From SZUA-365 sp034002405 (lineage in GTDB: Bacteria; Bacteroidota; Ignavibacteria; SZUA-365), in contig JAVFAS010000022.1 in assembly GCA_034002405.1 (NCBI GenBank), forward strand, positions 1-47,241: 47,241 nucleotides of DNA. Direction: 5' to 3'. Positions 43,237-47,241 of this stretch are shown piece by piece (the stretch's first letter is position 1; each line of letters starts with the position of its first letter). The position numbers were made by a program, and so were the translations under genes. The notes below the pieces were generated by a model that ran no database searches, was not told the DNA's origin, and saw nothing but the letters and a program-made list of their open reading frames with translations.

Positions 43237-43779
43237 TCAATCCTGCTGCCAGCGGATGTCGTCCCGCTCCTCGAGATGGTTCGCATACCGCGCGAGAACA
43301 AAGAGAAAATCCGACAGGCGGTTGATATAACGGAGATTCCCCTCGTTTATTTCCTCCCGCGAGGAAAGACGGACGATGAGGCGCTCGGCACGCCGTGCGA
43401 CCGTGCGGCAGACATGCAGGCGCGCGGCGGATTCACCGCCGCCGGGTAAAATGAAGAAACGAATCGGGGCAAGCCGTGCTTCGAGCGTGTCGATCCGCTG
43501 TTCCATCGCCGTGATATGCATCTCCTCGATGCGTGCGATGCGTGCGTTGCGGCTTTCCAGGGGCGTCGCCAGATCCGCGCCGAGGATGAACAGCTCATGC
43601 TGCAGCGCGCCGATCAGCGTGGCGATCTCCGGATGCGATGCCGCGGCCGCGAAGCCGAGGAATGCGTTGAGTTCGTCCACCGTGCCGTACGCGTCGATGC
43701 GCGCATCGTCCTTCCCCACGCGTCGGCCACCAAACAACCCGGTCGTGCCCTGGTCTCCGGTCTTTGTATAGATCTTCAC
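43237..43779 (-). CDS. Cob(I)alamin adenosyltransferase (PduO type)
   Basis: A 180-residue ATP:corrinoid adenosyltransferase that makes adenosylcobalamin. TKTGDQGTTGLFGGRRVGKD at the N-terminus binds ATP; DAYGTVDELNAFLGFA, FILPGGGESAARLHVCRTVA, RRAERLIV and YINRLSDFLFVLARYAN complete the family pattern. I chose GTG 43779, one base after the stop of the upstream MauE-like gene and four bases after GAGG; an ATG at 43824 lies inside that gene. The coupling to neighbours is tight on both sides. It argues that this organism uses B12 coenzyme. Confidence 0.93.
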   Translation of the reverse strand: MKIYTKTGDQGTTGLFGGRRVGKDDARIDAYGTVDELNAFLGFAAAASHPEIATLIGALQHELFILGADLATPLESRNARIARIEEMHITAMEQRIDTLEARLAPIRFFILPGGGESAARLHVCRTVARRAERLIVRLSSREEINEGNLRYINRLSDFLFVLARYANHLEERDDIRWQQD

Positions 43780-43780
43780 G

Positions 43781-44710
43781 TCACCTCGATGAATTTGTTG
43801 CGGTCCGTACCGCTTCCACAACACGATCGGGCGTGGGAAGTTCCGACCAGGTGGCGGAAACGACGCCCTCGTGCAGCACGAAAACGCGCGGCAGACGGCG
43901 ATACAGGGGACGGGCGAATCGTGGCTCGACGGCCGCGACGGGGAACGCCGCGGCGTATTCGAACATGAGTGTCGTCAGATGCTCCGTTCCGTCAATGATC
44001 AACCCGACCGCCGATGGAACGTCTTCATGCTGCGCGATCGCATTCATGCGTTCGACGTCCGCGGCGACGTGTGGACTCCGAACGGTGAAGAGGAACACGG
44101 CATGCGTTCCCGTATTGAGGTCCTTTCCGTACAGTCCGTCCACCGGCCAGGTGGAGAACACCGCGCCCGGCTTGAGCTGTGTCACGAAATCGTCCACGGG
44201 CAGCTGGGCATGCACCCCGGTGACGAGGGCGGCGATCGCCGCCGCGGAAATGGAGAGTGCCGCACGCCAGCGCATCCCGGCGGTCTTCCGGCCCCAGAGC
44301 ACGATGACGGCGAACACAAGAGCGACGATCATCAGGGCGTCCTCCACGATCACCTGTTCCGGACCGCGATGGACGAGATTGCCGAAGCACCCACAACTCT
44401 CGCCGAGTCCGATCATCATCCCATACACCGTGATCGCGATGAAAAACAGCAGCATCGCGATGGTGAGCAGTGGGACGACGCGTGGGAGGAAATTCACGAT
44501 CAAGGCGGTCGCGAGCGCCACCTCGAAAATGATCAGCGTCCACGCGGCAAGAAGCGAGAGATCCGGGAGGATCGCATAGGTGGCGATCTGTTCGGCGAAA
44601 GAATCGGGATCGAGCGCCTTGAGCAGCGCGGCGGATAGAAAAACCAGTCCGACAGCGATCTGCAGCAAGCGCGCGATGATGAAAAGAACACGGTTGGATG
44701 ACAATTGCAT
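43781..44710 (-). CDS. MauE/DoxX-like membrane protein with thioredoxin-like C-terminus
   Basis: A 309-residue protein. Residues ~10-140 form a four-helix MauE-like membrane domain (AVGLVFLSAALLKALDP, then ESCGCFGN, the conserved cysteine pair of the family). Another membrane segment (about 150-170) leads into an extracytoplasmic region resembling a thioredoxin fold without a CxxC pair (THAVFLFTVRSPH, PRVFVLHEGVV). MauE-type proteins move disulfide electrons across the membrane. The thioredoxin-like gene 12 bp upstream is a natural partner. The C-terminal fold is a weaker call than the membrane domain. Confidence 0.75.
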   Translation of the reverse strand: MQLSSNRVLFIIARLLQIAVGLVFLSAALLKALDPDSFAEQIATYAILPDLSLLAAWTLIIFEVALATALIVNFLPRVVPLLTIAMLLFFIAITVYGMMIGLGESCGCFGNLVHRGPEQVIVEDALMIVALVFAVIVLWGRKTAGMRWRAALSISAAAIAALVTGVHAQLPVDDFVTQLKPGAVFSTWPVDGLYGKDLNTGTHAVFLFTVRSPHVAADVERMNAIAQHEDVPSAVGLIIDGTEHLTTLMFEYAAAFPVAAVEPRFARPLYRRLPRVFVLHEGVVSATWSELPTPDRVVEAVRTATNSSR

Positions 44711-44722
44711 CGAAGGTGCGGA

Positions 44723-45556
44723 TTATTTTAGGATTCTGATGATGGCGTCTTCATAGGCACCGGGTGGATCGGCGATGATGCGATCGACTTCCTTCCCGTT
44801 CTGATACACGATCAGCGCGGGATAGTCGTGCCCGTGGCGTGCGAGTTCAGCCGCGGGCTCGTTTCCTCCCATTGCGATGCCGATGTAGCGCACGGTGAAG
44901 TTCGGATTTTTCGCATCGCCGAAAATGCGAAGCGCCTTGGGCAGCACGATTTTGCAACTCGAACACCAAGTCGCGAACATCACGACGATTTCGGATTTTT
45001 TCTTGTACCCGGAGAGAAAGGAGATGGCCGACTTCTTCGGGCGGTAGGATTTCGCGCGCAGGGCGTATTCAGGATTGTGCGCCAGAATGACTTCGCGTGA
45101 GACATCGCCGACCAGCGTCTGACGGAGAATGAGCTTCACCCGCCTCCCTCCGACCGTGAACGAGGTGACGCCGCCGCTGAGTGCGTATCCGCCGGCATCA
45201 CGACCGGAGGGGATGCCCGATGTCGTGAGGAAGCTGCCGTCGACCTTCACGGAGGAGGAACTGACGGTGCGAACACGCTTTTTCGCGAGATCGAGCAATA
45301 CGGTCTTCCCGAGCTTTTTCGAAACAAGAAGCATGTATGGCTGATAATTCAGCGGCTGGAATACCTGCGCGTCGAGATCGGCCTTGCCACCGACTTCCAC
45401 ACCGAATTGTGCGTTCTCCTCCCATTCCAGCGACGCGGCCATGGGAAACGGCGGATCCGTCGCGGCATGCACCGATCCCGCGGCAGTCACCACGAGAACA
45501 AACACGGACAAAATCGGGAGCATTGCGTATGGGGACATCCGAAAACGTACTCTCAT
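44723..45556 (-). CDS. Exported thioredoxin-like protein
   Basis: A 277-residue protein with a signal peptide (about 1-32, ending SVHAA). A middle domain of ~120 residues without clear relatives (YMLLVSKKLGKTVLLDL, VKLILRQTLVGDV) is followed by a thioredoxin-fold C-terminus: IVVMFATWCSSCKIVLPKAL with the redox pair CSSC, then DYPALIVYQNGKEVDRI. Likely acts in periplasmic thiol-disulfide exchange. The start is taken at 45556, with GAGG eight bases before, and a promoter whose -7 box lies only 18 bases upstream; a longer frame to 45604 would begin inside the -33 box. First gene of a five-gene operon. Confidence 0.82.
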   Translation of the reverse strand: MRVRFRMSPYAMLPILSVFVLVVTAAGSVHAATDPPFPMAASLEWEENAQFGVEVGGKADLDAQVFQPLNYQPYMLLVSKKLGKTVLLDLAKKRVRTVSSSSVKVDGSFLTTSGIPSGRDAGGYALSGGVTSFTVGGRRVKLILRQTLVGDVSREVILAHNPEYALRAKSYRPKKSAISFLSGYKKKSEIVVMFATWCSSCKIVLPKALRIFGDAKNPNFTVRYIGIAMGGNEPAAELARHGHDYPALIVYQNGKEVDRIIADPPGAYEDAIIRILK

Positions 45557-45573
45557 CGAAAACACCTCATTCA

Positions 45574-45604
45574 AAAATGTACGAAACGCGCACGGACGGC
45601 GCAA
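45574..45604 (-). promoter_or_regulatory. Promoter for the thioredoxin-MauE-cobA-kinase-receptor operon
   Basis: Minus-strand TTG (45602-45604), a 20-base spacer and TACATTTT (45574-45581). The leader is only about ten bases, so there is no room for a cobalamin riboswitch ahead of the first gene. Confidence 0.65.
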
Positions 45605-45735
45605 TGCCGGAATCGGTCAAGGAAAGAGAAAGGCATGGAAAAGATAAACCGACGGTTGCCTGCCGTTGTTCCGCATGACATATTGACGCTCATTCATTGA
45701 GAATACCACCGCACGACACGAAAAGGAATACCGTT

Positions 45736-46560
45736 ATGCATGACCTGCTTCACTCCCTGCTGCAACGTGATCCGGCACAGGCGACGCCGGATGATTTTTC
45801 CGCGCTGGACCGCGTCTGGGAAGCGTTGCGCCACGGGCGCCTGCGTGCCGCGGAATGTGTCGATGGGACGTGGGTGGCGAACACGGACGTCAAACGCGTC
45901 ATCCTCTGGGCGTTTCGCGCTGGCATATTGCGCGAAACCATCGAGGCCGGCGTCTTCCGTTTCACCGACAAGCACACGCTGCCCGTGCAGGGATTCACGG
46001 CTGAAAGCAAGCGACGCATCGTACCGGGCGGAACCACGGTGCGCGACGGCGCCTATGTCGCACCCGGAGTGATTGTCATGCCCCCGGCGTATATCAATGT
46101 CGGGGCGTATGTCGATGAAGACACGCTCGTCGACAGTCATGCGCTGGTGGGTTCCTGCGCACAGATCGGCAAACGCGTTCACCTGAGTGCCGCCGTGCAG
46201 ATCGGTGGCGTACTCGAGCCCGTGGGGGCCGTACCGGTCGTGATCGAGGATGATGTCATGGTCGGCGGCAACAGCGGAATCTACGAAGGGACTATCGTGC
46301 GCCGCGGTGCGGTGATCGGGACCGGTGTGATTCTCAACGCTTCCACTCCGGTCTACGATCTGGTGTATGAACGCATTCTACGAAAAAGCGCGGACGCGGC
46401 GCTCGAGATCCCACGAAACGCCGTGGTCGTGGCGGGCAGCCGTCCCGCCCGCGGAGACTTCGCCGTCCAACACGGCGTTTCGATCTATACACCGGTCATC
46501 GTCAAGTACCGCGATGACAAAACCGACGCCGCCACCGCGCTGGAAGAAAGTCTCAGATAA
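45736..46560 (+). CDS. dapD: Tetrahydrodipicolinate N-succinyltransferase DapD
   Basis: Lysine and diaminopimelate synthesis: succinylates tetrahydrodipicolinate using succinyl-CoA. The 274-residue length equals the E. coli enzyme. The helical N-terminus (VKRVILWAFRAGIL) is followed by a left-handed beta helix: PGGTTVRDGAYVAPGVIVMP, YINVGAYVDEDTLVDSHALV, GSCAQIGKRVHLSAAVQIGG, then EDDVMVGGNSGIYEG. Start chosen at ATG 45736 with AAAGGA before it; an in-frame ATG at 45697 has no such site. A hairpin with a short T-run follows the stop. Confidence 0.96.
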   Translation: MHDLLHSLLQRDPAQATPDDFSALDRVWEALRHGRLRAAECVDGTWVANTDVKRVILWAFRAGILRETIEAGVFRFTDKHTLPVQGFTAESKRRIVPGGTTVRDGAYVAPGVIVMPPAYINVGAYVDEDTLVDSHALVGSCAQIGKRVHLSAAVQIGGVLEPVGAVPVVIEDDVMVGGNSGIYEGTIVRRGAVIGTGVILNASTPVYDLVYERILRKSADAALEIPRNAVVVAGSRPARGDFAVQHGVSIYTPVIVKYRDDKTDAATALEESLR

Positions 46561-46587
46561 TACAGCGATCCTGCCGGAAATTGCCTG

Positions 46588-46613
46588 CGCCGCGGAGGGC
46601 CCTCGCGGCGTTT
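46588..46613 (+). terminator. Probable terminator of dapD
   Basis: CGCCGCG and CGCGGCG form a 7-bp GC stem around a nine-base loop that can pair further, followed by TTT only. Moderate strength. Confidence 0.5.
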
Positions 46614-46617
46614 CCAT

Positions 46618-46684
46618 CCTTGACCTGGCATCCGCCTCGCGTCAAGGTCGTTCCACGCCCAGTGCGCCCGGGATTCCCCTTGAC
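46618..46684. repeat. Three copies of CCTTGAC
   Basis: CCTTGAC at 46618-46624 and 46678-46684, and its inverse GTCAAGG at 46641-46647, lie between dapD and the promoter of the last gene. They could be a regulator site; the first and second copies can also form a 7-bp stem. Confidence 0.35.
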
Positions 46685-46706
46685 TTTCACGGCGCCAATT
46701 TGAATA

Positions 46707-46737
46707 TTGTGAATTCAACATCTTCTGCGTACTTTAC
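46707..46737 (+). promoter_or_regulatory. Promoter for the right-end repeat gene
   Basis: TTG (46707-46709), a 20-base spacer and TACTTTAC (46730-46737). The leader would be about 100 nt. A weaker sigma-70-like pair (TTGACT at 46679-46684) lies just upstream. Confidence 0.6.
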
Positions 46738-46845
46738 GTATTCACCACGGGTGTCATGGTCGGATGGACTTTCCGCGCATGACAAAGTGCTGACAGCGTC
46801 GTACGGGCTTCGCGCCTGATTCAATCACACATTGCGGAAAACATC

Positions 46846-47241
46846 ATGACGAACGAGCCGACCAACAACGAACATCCAGAGAACCTTCCGGAGAATCCCC
46901 AGCCAGAATCGAATCTGTCCGCGAACACGGGGAACATGGAAGCCGCCACACCCGATGTTGAGGCTCAATCTGAGGTGACGGATCAGGCCAGCGCAGCGGA
47001 TGCGGTGACCGACGCGGCAGCGAATGCCACCGACGCGGCAGCGGACGCGGTAGCGAATGCCACCGATGCGGCAGCAGACGCGGCAGCGAATGCCACCGAT
47101 GCGGCAGCGGACGCGGCAGCGAATGCCACCGATGCGGAGACGGACGCGGCAGCGAATGCCACCGACGCGGCAGCGGACGCGGCAGCGAATGCCACCGACG
47201 CGGTGACGGACGCGGTAGCGAATGCCACCGATGCGGCAGCG
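46846..47241 (+). CDS. Alanine-rich 11-residue repeat protein (3'-truncated by window edge)
   Basis: The frame is open to the end of the window; 132 codons are visible. The first ~51 residues are polar and probably disordered (TNEPTNNEHPENLPENPQPE). From residue 52 the sequence repeats an 11-residue unit, DAAADAAANAT with minor changes (V, T or E in a few places), seven full times plus a partial copy. Such regular Ala/Asp/Asn repeats of 11 favour an amphipathic or extended helix like LEA-type or TolA-like segments. No signal peptide is seen. I cannot name the family; the C-terminal part that would define it is missing. Low-complexity N-termini of this kind also occur on DUF349 proteins in Bacteroidota, a weak guess. 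Confidence 0.7.
   Translation, partial: MTNEPTNNEHPENLPENPQPESNLSANTGNMEAATPDVEAQSEVTDQASAADAVTDAAANATDAAADAVANATDAAADAAANATDAAADAAANATDAETDAAANATDAAADAAANATDAVTDAVANATDAAA
46999..47241 (+). repeat. 33-bp coding tandem repeat, 7.4 copies, continues past the window
   Basis: Each unit reads GAYGCGGCAGCG, then GACGCGGCAGCG and AATGCCACC with a few substitutions, exactly in frame with the last gene. Copies are 85-100% alike, a sign of recent expansion. The window edge falls within the repeat. Confidence 0.93.

Noticed and set aside
45557..45735. Cobalamin riboswitch ahead of the receptor operon
   Set aside because: The predicted leader is about ten bases and no B12-box-like sequence was seen in the gap.
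46983..47228. Ala/Ser/Val repeat frame on the minus strand
   Set aside because: Simply the reverse reading of the 33-bp repeats; the plus frame has a promoter and start codon.

Overview
The window is one 47.2 kb piece of a GC-rich bacterial chromosome, broken by a 100-N scaffold gap at 11936-12035. It looks like a Bacteroidota/FCB-group organism. It carries a type IX secretion sortase and shuttle (PorU, PorV), two proteins with type IX C-terminal sorting domains, the alternate GlmU-like enzyme typical of that phylum, and the serC/serA/DUF1015 neighbourhood. Promoters fit the Bacteroidota pattern, TTG about 20 bases before TAnnTT. The high GC content suggests a deep or unusual lineage (Ignavibacteria, Kapabacteria or Rhodothermia-like); I cannot fix the rank.

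Layout. 1-4068 is the 3' part of a very large secreted protein with six cysteine-bracketed modules and a sorting domain. 4.2-7.8 kb holds the divergent serine genes serC and serA plus DUF1015, followed by a 133-nt near-perfect hairpin. 8.0-11.9 kb is a YbbR protein and the iron operon fur-family regulator/feoA/feoB behind a 23-bp palindrome. After the gap come a DUF2147 protein, a dihydrouridine synthase, and an ABC exporter pair followed by a 53-residue membrane protein and der. 17.6-23.4 kb (minus strand) has rsmB with the alternate GlmU, and a CHASE2/FecR pair.

23.5-36.8 kb is an envelope and secretion block, all on the minus strand: a flippase, PorU, PorV, a secreted M6-like protein that has lost its HExxH zinc motif, and a 1037-residue protein joining a zinc peptidase, a TolB-like propeller and a probable outer-membrane barrel. 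37-40 kb holds a GAF-type methionine sulfoxide reductase and a small outer-membrane protein with interlocking divergent promoters, a HAD phosphatase, tRNA-Lys, tRNA-Leu and a TPR protein. 40.3-45.6 kb is a five-gene minus-strand operon (thioredoxin-like, MauE-like, cobalamin adenosyltransferase, deoxynucleoside kinase, TonB-dependent receptor). The window closes with dapD and the start of an alanine-rich gene built of 33-bp repeats, cut off by the window edge.

Most of the window is ordinary chromosome. I see no phage, transposon or CRISPR. The most unusual items are the secretion block with its apparent pseudoprotease and three-part barrel protein, the long hairpin at 7835-7967, the very regular promoter pattern, and the 11-residue repeat protein at the right end.
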